Source: JACRBR01 sp964371355
Lineage (GTDB): Bacteria; Chloroflexota; Dehalococcoidia; DSTF01; JACRBR01
NCBI GenBank assembly: GCA_964371355.1
Contig: CAYJMG010000001.1
Span: forward strand, 289,244-353,243
Direction: 5' to 3'
Length of the DNA stretch: 64,000 nt
A program made the translations under genes and the position numbers. Each line of letters starts with the position of its first letter. Positions within the stretch are counted from its first letter, which is position 1. Under the pieces are notes generated by a model. That model worked only from the letters and a program-made list of their open reading frames with translations. It searched no databases and was not told where the DNA came from. Positions 7,601-15,054 of the stretch are shown here, piece after piece.

Positions 7601-8260
7601 GTGATCGGAAGGATAATGAAGCGACAAGTCGCGGGGCTGTACGTGATCATCGACCCGGCCGCCTGCCGCGGGCGCGACCCGGTCTGGATCGCGGGCCGCG
7701 CGATCGACGGCGGCGCTTCCGCGATCCAGTGGCGGGACAAAGCTCCCGACCCGGGCGCGCGCCTCGATGCCGCTCGCCGCATCCGCGCGCTGTGCCGCGA
7801 GCATGACGTGCTCTTCATCGCCAACGACGACCCACAACTCGCGGTCGGCCTGGACGCCGACGGCGTGCACCTGGGGCAGAAGGACATGCACATCGAGGAC
7901 GCGCTGCCCATCGTCGGGCCGGAGAAGATCGTCGGCGTGTCGACGAACGACGTGCGCGAGGCGCTCGCCGCGCAGGTGGCGGGCGCGGACTATGTGGCGG
8001 TAGGCTCGATCTTCCCAACGGCGACCAAGCTGGACACGCGCTCGGCGGACCTCGAGCGGCTGCGCCAGGTGGAGGCAGCCGTCCACGTTCCCGTCGTTGC
8101 CATCGGTGGCATCAACGCCTCGAACATCGCCACCGTCGTCGATGCCGGCGCGCAGGCCGCCGCCGTGATCAGCGCCGTCTGCGCCGCCGCCGACCCGGCC
8201 GCCGCCGCGCGCGAATTATCCGCGGCATTCGCCGCAGTGCGCCGCCCGGGCGACCGGTGA
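7601..8260 (+). CDS. thiE: Thiamine-phosphate synthase
   Basis: 219 residues, TIM-barrel ThiE. Motifs: GLYVIIDP at the start, AIQWRDK (the usual QLR-K site, here QWRDK), LFIANDD, ADGVHLGQKDM, GVSTND (GxSxH-like), YVAVGSIFPTATK (pyrophosphate loop) and VVAIGGIN. It joins the hydroxymethylpyrimidine pyrophosphate and thiazole phosphate halves of thiamine in the cytoplasm. The frame opens with GTG at 7601; an ATG at 7616 with GGAAGG just upstream (only 3 bp spacing) is an alternative start. No other thiamine gene and no TPP riboswitch is visible. Confidence 0.92.
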   Translation: MIGRIMKRQVAGLYVIIDPAACRGRDPVWIAGRAIDGGASAIQWRDKAPDPGARLDAARRIRALCREHDVLFIANDDPQLAVGLDADGVHLGQKDMHIEDALPIVGPEKIVGVSTNDVREALAAQVAGADYVAVGSIFPTATKLDTRSADLERLRQVEAAVHVPVVAIGGINASNIATVVDAGAQAAAVISAVCAAADPAAAARELSAAFAAVRRPGDR

Positions 8261-8267
8261 GCGCCAA

Positions 8268-9218
8268 TCACACGGTGTAGACCTTCTCGTCCGGCCCCTT
8301 CAGCAACAGCGCGATGGGTGCCTCCGCATGCGGCTGCCAGAACGGCCCGACCAGCGTATCCGTCGTGCCCGAGCGCACCTGCTTGACTGACGCCCCGTCC
8401 GTTGTCAGCAGCTTCCCACGCTCCCCGCAGATCAGCGCGTACTCACCCGAAGGATGCCAGCCCAGCCCCAGCAGCGTGACGTACTCACGCGACTGCACCG
8501 TGCGATACCCGAACCCCGATCCGTCGTACTGCACGATCTTCGACGGCAGCGCCGTATCCTCGCCGGCGTAGCGCGTGACGAGGACGAGCGCCCGGGACGG
8601 CGTCGCACCCGGCCGCCAGTCGATCGCGATGGCGTCGTCCTCGTCGTCCGTGGCCAGGATGCCCTGTACGTACCGCCCGTCGCACCGGTACAGCACGTAC
8701 GGCCGCGGATACCCCGCGAACCGGCTGGCGTACCCGCCGATGAGCGCGTACGCCCCGTCTGGGCGCCACGCGACCGACCGCATCGTGTGCGCCCGATCGC
8801 CCGGAAGCTGCTGCAAGGCGCCCGTCGCCCCATCGAAACGCAGCACGCACCCGCCGTTACCAACGGCCAGCGCGCAAGACCCATCCGGCGACCACGCAAC
8901 GCGTCGCAGATTCTCGGCGGTAACAGGCGCCAGCTCCCGAAAGCCGCGCCCGTCGTACACCAGCACGGCGCCGCGGTTACCTACAAGCAGCGCCCGCGAC
9001 CCATCCGGTGCCCACGCCACCCCCCGAAGATTGTGCCCAACCCCCGTATCCAGCCGCTCGAACGCAGACGGCGCCGCAAACCGCAGCACCTCCCCCCGGT
9101 TCCCCACCACCAGCGCCGCCCCCCCATCCGGCCCCCACGCCGCATACCGCAACGGCCGCCCCCCCGGCACCCCAAGCGTATGCACTGCGCCACCATCGAA
9201 GCTGTAAATCGTGGTCAT
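8268..9218 (-). CDS. Beta-propeller (WD40-like) cytoplasmic protein
   Basis: 316 residues made of about seven repeats of roughly 42 residues of the type AWxPDGxxALxVGNxGxVLRFDG, the pattern of WD40-like or PD40 blades. No signal peptide or membrane helix, so probably cytoplasmic. No catalytic motif is visible; such propellers usually serve as binding scaffolds. The N-terminal coding end lies against a palindromic repeat array, and the start region GTCGTCATAACATTGGATCA itself resembles the repeat unit. The partner is unknown. Confidence 0.75.
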   Translation of the reverse strand: MTTIYSFDGGAVHTLGVPGGRPLRYAAWGPDGGAALVVGNRGEVLRFAAPSAFERLDTGVGHNLRGVAWAPDGSRALLVGNRGAVLVYDGRGFRELAPVTAENLRRVAWSPDGSCALAVGNGGCVLRFDGATGALQQLPGDRAHTMRSVAWRPDGAYALIGGYASRFAGYPRPYVLYRCDGRYVQGILATDDEDDAIAIDWRPGATPSRALVLVTRYAGEDTALPSKIVQYDGSGFGYRTVQSREYVTLLGLGWHPSGEYALICGERGKLLTTDGASVKQVRSGTTDTLVGPFWQPHAEAPIALLLKGPDEKVYTV

Positions 9219-9223
9219 AACAT

Positions 9224-9577
9224 TGGATCATAGCCGCCCTCGGCTGTGAGGTCGTGGTGCGCCACCACAGCTCCTCGGCCGTCAATCGTCGTCATAGCAG
9301 TGGATCACAGCCGCCCCCGGCTGTGAGGTCCCCGTACAGAGACACCGCAGTTCTCGGCCGTGAACCGTCGTCATAGCAGTGGATCACAGCCGCCCCCGGC
9401 TGTGAGGTCGCCGTGCAGCGACACCGCAGTTCTCGGCCGTGAACCGTCGTCATAGCAATGGATCACAGCCGCCCCCGGCTGTGACACCCTCGAGCAGCAC
9501 CGCAGTTCCTCGGCCGCGAACCGGCGTCATAGCAGTGGATCACAGCCGCCCTCGGCTGTGACACCCTCGAGCAGCTC
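9224..9577. repeat. REP array, about five tandem 78-bp units
   Basis: Each unit holds the palindrome ACAGCCGCCCCCGGCTGTGA and a second half with GCAGTTCTCGGCCGTGAACC and GTCGTCATAGCAGTGGATC. Units start near 9224, 9301, 9380, 9460 and 9537. The last lies in the 3' end of the adjacent RAYT gene, and another copy of the palindrome sits at its 5' end (10076-10098). Spans the whole gap between the propeller and transposase genes; no promoter is evident. Confidence 0.9.
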
Positions 9578-10129
9578 CGGTGTTCCTCCTTGCGACATCC
9601 CCTCAATCCACTCCCTCCACAGCCACGGCCAATCATCTTCTTGAGCGACCAGGTTCGCGCGAACGGGATTGGCGCAGATGTACTCCGCCTTTTCACGCAC
9701 CTTCTCCTCCGCCCTGAGGAGCCGATCGAACGATTCTTCCTCCCACACTTGTCCCTTACGTCCCAGAAGCCGGTTTACGGTGTGCGCTGATGCACCCTTG
9801 ATACCGCTCATGATTTCGGCGAGCGTGTACGGTTCGCCATCTCCATGCGATAGTGGCGAGAACACCAGGTGCACATGATCGGGCATCACGACGACAGCAT
9901 GAACGGCTAGTTTCACGCCTTGATCGTGGAGGCAGTGTCGAAGAACCGCTGATCGGACCGGCTCGGGCAGGATCCATCGCTTCCGCGTCGCGAACGTCAC
10001 AAAGTACGTCGCGTCGCGCCGCTGAATGTGGGGGAGGTTTCGCTTATACACGGACAGCGCCGTTGCGGGGCGACTCACAGCCGGGGGCGGCTGTGATCCC
10101 GTCTCTGCCCGAAGTCCTCTCAGACTCAT
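9527..10129 (-). CDS. REP-associated tyrosine transposase (RAYT), copy 1
   Basis: About 200 residues of the IS200-like Y1/HUH family. HUH site: VVMPDHVHLVF; catalytic tyrosine in AEYICANPVRANLV; core start YKRNLPHIQRRDATYFVTFATRK. Such single-copy proteins cut and move the palindromes that flank them. Both ends of this gene read through copies of the ACAGCCG/CGGCTGT palindrome, so the first about 20 and last about 12 residues are palindrome-encoded. The true start is uncertain: TTG at 10147, ATG at 10129 or GTG at 10051, none with a good ribosome site. Bound to its own REP array, it is likely a self-contained REP-RAYT unit. Confidence 0.88.
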   Translation of the reverse strand: MSLRGLRAETGSQPPPAVSRPATALSVYKRNLPHIQRRDATYFVTFATRKRWILPEPVRSAVLRHCLHDQGVKLAVHAVVVMPDHVHLVFSPLSHGDGEPYTLAEIMSGIKGASAHTVNRLLGRKGQVWEEESFDRLLRAEEKVREKAEYICANPVRANLVAQEDDWPWLWREWIEGMSQGGTPELLEGVTAEGGCDPLL

Positions 10130-10165
10130 ACAAGCCCCATCCACCAACAGCTAACGGCCATCACC

Positions 10166-11188
10166 CTACTGATAAAACAGCTCCGCAATCGTCGCCCCGT
10201 ACCGCAGCATCGCCCCCGGATCCAGCCCGTACGCCGGCGGCACAAGCGTAGCGCTGTCCGCGAAATCCCAGATCGCCGACACCCGCTCCCGCACCTCGTC
10301 CGGCGTCCCGCACACCACAAACGTCTGCGCCATCTCCTCCGTCACCAGGTGCTTCACCCCTAGGTAGTCGCCGCGCTTCACGCCCTCCTGCAACGCCTTC
10401 GCCTCCGCGCGGAAGCCATGAGCGGCAAAGTACTCCTCGTACTGCTCGACACCGCCATAGAACGCGACCGTCGCGCGCGCGTCCTCGATCGCCTGCTTCC
10501 GGTCGGCGTTCGGCGCCACCCACAGCCACACGTTGAACTCGACGTCGCTGCGCTGCTTCCCGCCCTTCGCGAGCCCGGCCTTCAGGTCGTCCATCACCTT
10601 CGTCGACGCCCACTCCAGCGACCAGATTGGGTGCCCCATCACCCCATCGGCAATCTCGGCCGCCAACCGGATCAGCGGCGTGCGCAGCGCGGCGATCCAG
10701 ATCGGGATGCGTTCGCGGACAGGCGGGCCGGAAGGCTGCCACTCGCTGAAGTCCAGGTGCCAGTACGTGCCGTCGTAGCGCGTCAGCTCGCCGGTGTGGC
10801 TCTTCGCGTTCACCAGCCGCACAATCTCGACCACCTCGCGCATGTGGTCCAGCGGCTTGCCGTAGGGCATGCCGTAGAAGCCGCTGACCCACGACTGGAC
10901 GCTGGTCCCCAGCCCGAGCGTGAAACGGCCGCCGCTCAGCTTGTCCAGGTCCATCGCGTGAAGCGCGGTCTCGAACGGACTGCGGACGAACGCGAGGCCG
11001 ATGCCCGATGCGAGCCGCAGCTTCGTCGAGACCGCGGCGGCCGCGCCCAGCGTGGCGAACGGCGTGCTGCCGACCTGCGGCGAGAAGGCGCCCTCGAGGC
11101 CCATCGCCTCGAACCCCTGGCACTGCGCGGCGATCATCGGGGCGGGGAGCGGGACCAGCGTGCCCCAGTACTTCGGCTTGTTCGGCAT
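10166..11188 (-). CDS. LLM-class F420-dependent oxidoreductase (first copy)
   Basis: About 340 residues of the luciferase-like TIM-barrel family. Features: LRLASGIGLAFVRSPFETA, LDKLSGGRFTLGLGTS (the SGGR-GxG flavin/F420 motif) and YDGTYWHLDF. Members transfer hydride between reduced coenzyme F420 (or FMN) and varied substrates; the substrate is unknown. Start at the MPNKPKY methionine with GAGGAA about 9 bp upstream; the frame is open 19 codons further. Two other members of the superfamily (17118 and 21213) lie nearby, but they are not close copies. Cytoplasmic, transcribed alone. Confidence 0.9.
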   Translation of the reverse strand: MPNKPKYWGTLVPLPAPMIAAQCQGFEAMGLEGAFSPQVGSTPFATLGAAAAVSTKLRLASGIGLAFVRSPFETALHAMDLDKLSGGRFTLGLGTSVQSWVSGFYGMPYGKPLDHMREVVEIVRLVNAKSHTGELTRYDGTYWHLDFSEWQPSGPPVRERIPIWIAALRTPLIRLAAEIADGVMGHPIWSLEWASTKVMDDLKAGLAKGGKQRSDVEFNVWLWVAPNADRKQAIEDARATVAFYGGVEQYEEYFAAHGFRAEAKALQEGVKRGDYLGVKHLVTEEMAQTFVVCGTPDEVRERVSAIWDFADSATLVPPAYGLDPGAMLRYGATIAELFYQ

Positions 11189-11261
11189 GTCGGACACTTC
11201 CTCTTGGCTACGAACGTCGCTCCCGGCCCGAAAAGCGTAGGCCATCCCAGCTGTTGCCTCT

Positions 11262-11440
11262 AGGCTGCCGAGAAGCGTTCCATCCCCACAGCGCGGCTCT
11301 ATGAATCCCCGCAGCGCGGGCTTTCAGCCCGCGCGTTTCAGCTTCACCCTGCCGAAGCCGCAGCAATAGTCCCCGCATCCCCGCAGCGCGGCCCTCCTCG
11401 CAGAGTCGTCGAGGGAGACAGGAGACAGTCCGCGCGTGCC
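11262..11440. repeat. REP-like palindromes and AGGAGAC repeats, no gene
   Basis: Several copies of CCCCGCAGCGCGG, one full palindrome GCGCGGGCTTTCAGCCCGCGC at about 11313-11336, then a CGCAGAGTCGTCG unit and GGAGACAGGAGACAG. Same family as at 5550-5770. The remaining 11441-11607 carries no gene that I can support and leads into the capsid operon. This covers the 419-bp gap. Confidence 0.8.
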
Positions 11441-11607
11441 GGTTCGCGAAGAACGCCCCGTCGAGCGCAGCCGTGCGCAACCACCCTGCTCGCCAGACGC
11501 ATACAAAAGAAATCTCGCGAAAGTGATCTGGCGCGCTTGGAGATCGCGCGCGCGAAGCCGTAGCGTCGCGGTCACCGGTACGGAAAACGCCAGTAAGGAG
11601 GTGGACC

Positions 11608-12120
11608 ATGACAGAGACCGGGAGTCCTCCAACAGCGGAGGAGCTGGCAGCGCTGCAGGAGCAGCTCGCATCGACCCGCGCTGAGGTCGAGCGGTTGCAG
11701 CACGCCGCGGCCGATGCCGACGCCCGTGCGACGACCGCCGTGACCGAAGCGGCGGGGCTGCGCGGCCAGCTCGACCAGGCACAGGAAGCGCAGGGCGCGG
11801 CCGAGTCGGAGACGCACTCGGCGAAGGCGTACCTGCAGGCGGCGGAAGAGCGCCTGCGCGCGGCAGCGACGAAGTACCGCGACCTCGTCGTACGCACGGA
11901 ACCTGAGCTGCCCGCCGAGCTCATCGCCGGCGACGACGTGGACGCCGTGGATGCCTCCGCAGCGTCCGCTCGCGAGATGGTCGGACGCGTGCGAGCGCAC
12001 ATCGAGACGCAGGCGCGGGCGTTGCGGATCCCGGCGGGGTCGCCGCCCCGGGGTGGCGCCGACCTGTCGGCGCTGACGCCAGAGCAGAAGATCCGCATCG
12101 GGCTCGAGCGCCGAGGGTAA
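11608..12120 (+). CDS. Coiled-coil scaffold-like protein next to capsid gene
   Basis: 170 residues, no signal peptide. Residues about 8-100 are an uninterrupted heptad-like alanine/glutamate/glutamine helix (EELAALQEQLASTRAEVERLQ), followed by an acidic stretch and ending ADLSALTPEQKIRIGLERRG. This is the layout of phage capsid scaffolding proteins, which lie directly upstream of the major capsid gene and leave before maturation. The strong ribosome site AAGGAGG lies 7 bp before ATG at 11608. It sits 73 bp before the capsid gene and is probably co-transcribed. A scaffold role is inferred from position and shape, not sequence similarity I could test. No protease is present. Confidence 0.6.
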   Translation: MTETGSPPTAEELAALQEQLASTRAEVERLQHAAADADARATTAVTEAAGLRGQLDQAQEAQGAAESETHSAKAYLQAAEERLRAAATKYRDLVVRTEPELPAELIAGDDVDAVDASAASAREMVGRVRAHIETQARALRIPAGSPPRGGADLSALTPEQKIRIGLERRG

Positions 12121-12193
12121 GGGACTGCGAACAGCGCGCGCAAGCGCAACCAGATCGCACTAACGACATTCACGATCAGAGAGGAGACTCAAG

Positions 12194-13081
12194 ATGGCAC
12201 TAACACTTTCCGAGGCGGCGAAGCTCTCCAACGACATCGTCCTGCAGGGCGTGATCGAGACGATCGTGCAGGATTCGCCCATCCTGCAGGTGCTGCCCTT
12301 CATCGAGATCACCGGCAACGGCCTGACCTACAACCGTGAGAACACGAACCCGAACGCCAGCTTCTTCGACGTCGGCGACACCTGGACCGAGGGCACGCCC
12401 ACCTTCACCCAGATCACGACGCCGCTGAAGATCATCGGTGGCGACGCCGATATCGACAACTACCTGCTGCAGACGCGCAGCAACGTGCAGGACCTGCAGG
12501 CGGCCGTGATCCGTCTGCGTGCCAAGGCGGTACAGCAGAAGTTCGAGGACACCTTCCTCAACGGCGACACCACGGTCGACGCCAAGTCCTTCGACGGGAT
12601 CGACAAGCTGACGACGGGGTCGCAGGCGCTCACGATGGGCGTAAACGGCGCGACGCTCACGCTCGCGAAGCTCGACGAGCTGCTCGACCAGGTGAAGGGC
12701 GGGCCGCCTGCAATGCTGCTCATGAGCAAGCGCACGCGCCGCACACTGAACGGACTCGCGCGCTCGTCGGGCAGCCTGCTGCAGGCCGACCGCAACGAGT
12801 TCGGCCAGATGGTGCAGTTCTACGACGGCGTGCCCGTCGCCGTCTCCGACTACATCAGCGACGCCAGGACCGTCGGCACCAGCGCCGACTGCTCGACCGT
12901 CTACGCCCTCCAGCTCGGCGAAGGCGCCGTCGCCGGCCTCACCTCCCCCGGCGGCCTCCAGGTGGAGACCATCGGCAGCCTCGAGACCAAGGACGCCACC
13001 CGCACCCGCGTAAAGTGGTACGTAGCCCTCGCCCTCTTCAACACCATCAAGGTCGCCAAACTAATCGGCGTGCGGCCGTAG
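12194..13081 (+). CDS. HK97-type major capsid protein, isolated
   Basis: 295 residues. The start MALTLSEAAKLSNDIVLQGVIETIVQDSPILQVLPFIEI and the block DADIDNYLLQTRSNVQDLQAAVIRLRAKAVQQKFEDTFLNGD match the major-capsid family of tailed phages as I recall it. The C-terminal part with VQFYDGVPVAVSDYI, a glycine-rich loop and VKWYVALALFNTIKVAKLIGVRP fits the P-domain and A-domain of the HK97 fold. It should form a shell. Ribosome site GAGAGGAG lies 7-8 bp before ATG at 12194; a strong terminator follows. No portal, terminase, tail or integrase gene is found nearby, and base composition matches the host. It may be a phage remnant or an encapsulin-like cellular shell. Confidence 0.85.
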   Translation: MALTLSEAAKLSNDIVLQGVIETIVQDSPILQVLPFIEITGNGLTYNRENTNPNASFFDVGDTWTEGTPTFTQITTPLKIIGGDADIDNYLLQTRSNVQDLQAAVIRLRAKAVQQKFEDTFLNGDTTVDAKSFDGIDKLTTGSQALTMGVNGATLTLAKLDELLDQVKGGPPAMLLMSKRTRRTLNGLARSSGSLLQADRNEFGQMVQFYDGVPVAVSDYISDARTVGTSADCSTVYALQLGEGAVAGLTSPGGLQVETIGSLETKDATRTRVKWYVALALFNTIKVAKLIGVRP

Positions 13082-13091
13082 CAGAGGAACT

Positions 13092-13132
13092 CGCTATCAG
13101 CAGGGGCGCTGGCCGGCGCCCCGCTGATAGCG
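13092..13132 (+). terminator. Strong hairpin terminator after capsid gene
   Basis: CGCTATCAGC pairs with GCTGATAGCG and GGGGCGC with GCGCCCC, around a 6-base loop with one bulge. It starts 11 bp past the capsid stop. The T-run is short (CTGTTGC), but the stem is very stable. Confidence 0.75.
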
Positions 13133-13140
13133 CTGTTGCA

Positions 13141-13175
13141 CGTAGCCGCGGAGCTTCAGCTCCGCCGCAGCGCAG
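13141..13175. repeat. REP palindrome (GCGGAGCTTCAGCTCCGC family)
   Basis: CCGCGGAGCTTCAGCTCCGCCGC, the repeat matched by the second RAYT at 16050-16544. Further copies: 13229-13248 joined to 16047-16070 (split by the IS1595 element) and 16550-16585. Confidence 0.85.
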
Positions 13176-13326
13176 TCACCAAAAACAACCCCCCACCACC
13201 AGGGCCAGCACCGCGGCCGTTACCCGCCCGTAGCGGCGGAGCTTCAGCGGGAAATATCCGGTTGACACACTAGCGATTCGGGCGCGAGAATGAGGCGCAT
13301 TGCGAACGCGGAGAGCCTTAGTCGTG

Positions 13327-13674
13327 CTAGGCCTGTTGCTGCTGCATGGCGCCGAAGAAGCCGGGAGCGATCTCGCCGAACTGCGCTTCATATTCGGCGA
13401 CCTTCTGGGCGAGGATGATGGCGAATTGCTTGGCGTGCGCAGGCGAAAAGAAGATCGTTGCTGCCTTCTTGAGATTTGGCCCCTCTGGCGATGTGTCTAG
13501 TTGCCCGATGATCAGCACTAGATCGACTGGTGAGGCGAGGATCGCCACTGAGCTAGCGTAGATCGCCGGAGCCTCCGGGTTGGCGGTGTACTGTTTAACC
13601 ACGTCCTTAACGTCCGTGATTGTCTTGCCCAGTGGGATCTTGCCCGTTGTCTTGACGCTGGCTTTCCTAGGCAT
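13327..13674 (-). CDS. DUF3467-like protein, third gene of transposon operon
   Basis: 115 residues. The middle (YASSVAILASPVDLVLIIGQLDTSP) and the later FFSPAHAKQFAIILAQKVAEYEAQFGEIAPG match the pattern of DUF3467, a short beta-alpha protein family of unknown function in which the last helix reads AKxLxxxLxxNxxxYExxFGxI. Its start overlaps the stop of the XRE gene by 8 bp, so it belongs to the same operon. A role linked to the toxin-antitoxin pair is inference. Confidence 0.7.
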   Translation of the reverse strand: MPRKASVKTTGKIPLGKTITDVKDVVKQYTANPEAPAIYASSVAILASPVDLVLIIGQLDTSPEGPNLKKAATIFFSPAHAKQFAIILAQKVAEYEAQFGEIAPGFFGAMQQQQA

Positions 13675-14206
13675 ATTTCAGTTCTCCCGCTACTCCACTC
13701 TTTGGTGCCTCCCCGGTGAGCGTGGCCGCATCGCCGAGACTAGAGTGATTTCGTCCCGTTACGGCCGGTTGATCATTGGGAAATCTCGTAAGACCCGAAG
13801 ACTGCCAAGAGCTCAACCAATCGGCGAGTGTGTGCGTCGCCTGATCGCGCAACGCCCGATCATCCAAGCGCGAAGGGATTGCAAAGTCTCTCTCAGTTCT
13901 GTTTCCTAGCCGATCGGCGAGCTTGCTGAACGCTTCAAACGAGACCACAAGAGAGACATCGAAGGCGGACGCCAGTTTCCGTAGTGTGGCGACGCTATAG
14001 CTGTCGTAGCCGTTCAGGTAACTGGAAATCTGAGACTGGCCCATCCCCGCCCGATCCGCGAGTTCTTGTTGCGTCCAGCCTCGTTCTTCCTGCATCACGC
14101 TCAGTTGGAAGGCGATGGCATTGCGGGTATCCGCAGTGACCAGGCCTTCGGCGTATTCCTTGCTTGCAAGGATGCGCTTTGAGATATCCGACCTTTTGTT
14201 AGACAT
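13667..14206 (-). CDS. XRE-family antitoxin-like regulator
   Basis: 179 residues. A helix-turn-helix at about residues 30-85 reads RGWTQQELADRAGMGQSQISSYLNGYDSYSVATLRKLASAFDVSL, the XRE/Cro type. The C-terminal 90 residues are less conserved. It overlaps by 8 bp both the upstream toxin gene and the downstream DUF3467 gene, a typical toxin-first (HigBA) order. It should bind the operon promoter and neutralise the toxin; the likely operator is the inverted repeat at 14581-14640. Confidence 0.88.
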   Translation of the reverse strand: MSNKRSDISKRILASKEYAEGLVTADTRNAIAFQLSVMQEERGWTQQELADRAGMGQSQISSYLNGYDSYSVATLRKLASAFDVSLVVSFEAFSKLADRLGNRTERDFAIPSRLDDRALRDQATHTLADWLSSWQSSGLTRFPNDQPAVTGRNHSSLGDAATLTGEAPKSGVAGELKYA

Positions 14207-14576
14207 GCGGCACCGTCACTGCTTGGCCGCTATCGACGATTGCCTTGCGTCGAGCGGCCAACTCTTGGGCAGACTCTTGTGCTGCCCTATTCTCGGACTT
14301 GCAGACTGCCGAGCATAGCGTCACTTGATCCTCTTGAGGCCCCTTGCATCCATAGATGCGGTAGGGCACACGAACCTTAACCCGAAACTCATAGATCCCA
14401 CGCAGACCCCGGCCATGAAGTACATCCACCCATGGGCGGCGCCATTGGCTGAATGGGAGTTTTTCGAGGATGCCGAACAGATCGTCATACTCTGCACGAA
14501 CACCCTGAGGCTGCCCGCCCAGCCAATCCTCGACTACATTCCTACGATGGTGAACGTAGTCACGGAACTCAATCAT
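14199..14576 (-). CDS. RelE/HigB-superfamily toxin-like protein
   Basis: 125 residues of the RelE/HigB (phage Gp49-like) group: FGILEKLPFSQWRRPW, VDVLHGRGLRGIYEFRVKVRVPYRIYG and a C-terminal helix with basic residues (SENRAAQESAQELAARRKAI). Members cut mRNA at the ribosome. First gene of a three-gene operon (toxin, antitoxin, DUF3467) inside the IS1595 element. The ATG at 14576 abuts the operator-like inverted repeat. Catalytic residues cannot be fixed without alignment. Confidence 0.78.
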   Translation of the reverse strand: MIEFRDYVHHRRNVVEDWLGGQPQGVRAEYDDLFGILEKLPFSQWRRPWVDVLHGRGLRGIYEFRVKVRVPYRIYGCKGPQEDQVTLCSAVCKSENRAAQESAQELAARRKAIVDSGQAVTVPHV

Positions 14577-14580
14577 AGTC

Positions 14581-14640
14581 TATATCAGGATTTCTTAATA
14601 CGGGACAGGGGAATCCCTATTATCAAGATTTCCTGATATA
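14581..14640 (-). promoter_or_regulatory. Inverted-repeat operator for toxin-antitoxin operon
   Basis: TATATCAGGATTTCTTAATA at 14581-14600 is mirrored by the reverse complement of 14617-14640, TATATCAGGAAATCTTGATAA. The AT-rich arms sit 5 bp upstream of the toxin ATG in otherwise GC-rich DNA, so they are likely both promoter and binding site of the XRE protein. Confidence 0.7.
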
Positions 14641-14679
14641 CTCCCCTCTGGCCGCAAGGCCCTACATAGGCAGATAAGA

Positions 14680-14858
14680 CCCCGGATCAGGCCAGTACGA
14701 CTCGCGACCGCGTGCCCGATCCGGGGCCCTGTAGAAAGAGAGCCGGAATGGAATCCGGCGAACTCTTCGGCTCGGTGATTCCGCAGATCCGGACTTCCAT
14801 CCCGGAGCGGATGATCCGTAGCCACTTAATACGGAGGGGGGCCCCTTCGGGGGCTCCC
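14680..14858. other. Three successive hairpins, candidate structured RNA
   Basis: Stem CCCCGGATC-x-GGC with GCC-x-GATCCGGGG (about 14680-14727), stem GCCGGA/TCCGGC (14742-14759) and stem GGGGGCCCC/GGGGGCTCC (14835-14857). They lie between the toxin operon and a possible leaderless gene. No RNA family recognised. Confidence 0.4.
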
Positions 14859-14877
14859 GCCGGTTTATACTCTACGC

Positions 14878-15054
14878 ATGACGGTCAAGCCCAAGCAACA
14901 CGCGAAGCCACTGGATCTATCTGGCAGGGACTTCAACGAAGTCCTACAGCGCCTGATAGACGCTGGCCCGATGCCTAAGAAGGCTCCGGTTCGGAAGCCT
15001 GCTTCCCGAGGTACCAGTCAACGCGCCCCTCGACGTTCGACAAAAGGAAGTTGA
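14878..15054 (+). CDS. 58-aa basic protein, possibly leaderless
   Basis: An ATG at 14878 opens a 58-codon frame: hydrophilic start (MTVKPKQHAKPLDLSGRD), a short amphipathic helix (FNEVLQRLIDAGP), and a lysine/arginine-rich tail. A TATACT hexamer ends 6 bp before the ATG, so a transcript could start at the AUG with no leader; no ribosome site is present. Its last 80 bp overlap the convergent end of the transposase gene. No family assigned. Confidence 0.45.
   Translation: MTVKPKQHAKPLDLSGRDFNEVLQRLIDAGPMPKKAPVRKPASRGTSQRAPRRSTKGS

Noticed and set aside
7494..7615. TPP riboswitch upstream of thiE
   Set aside because: No CUGAGA or ACCUGAUCUGG-like element is present in the 107 bp before the gene.
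9224..9577. CRISPR array
   Set aside because: Repeats are about 78-bp units with similar interior, not short repeats with unique spacers of constant length, and no cas gene is present.
9463..9696. Minus-strand frame in the REP array
   Set aside because: Encodes repeat sequence and lies across the RAYT end; no motif or ribosome site.
11608..13081. Complete prophage
   Set aside because: Only capsid and scaffold-like genes are present; no integrase, terminase, portal, tail or attachment repeats were found around them.
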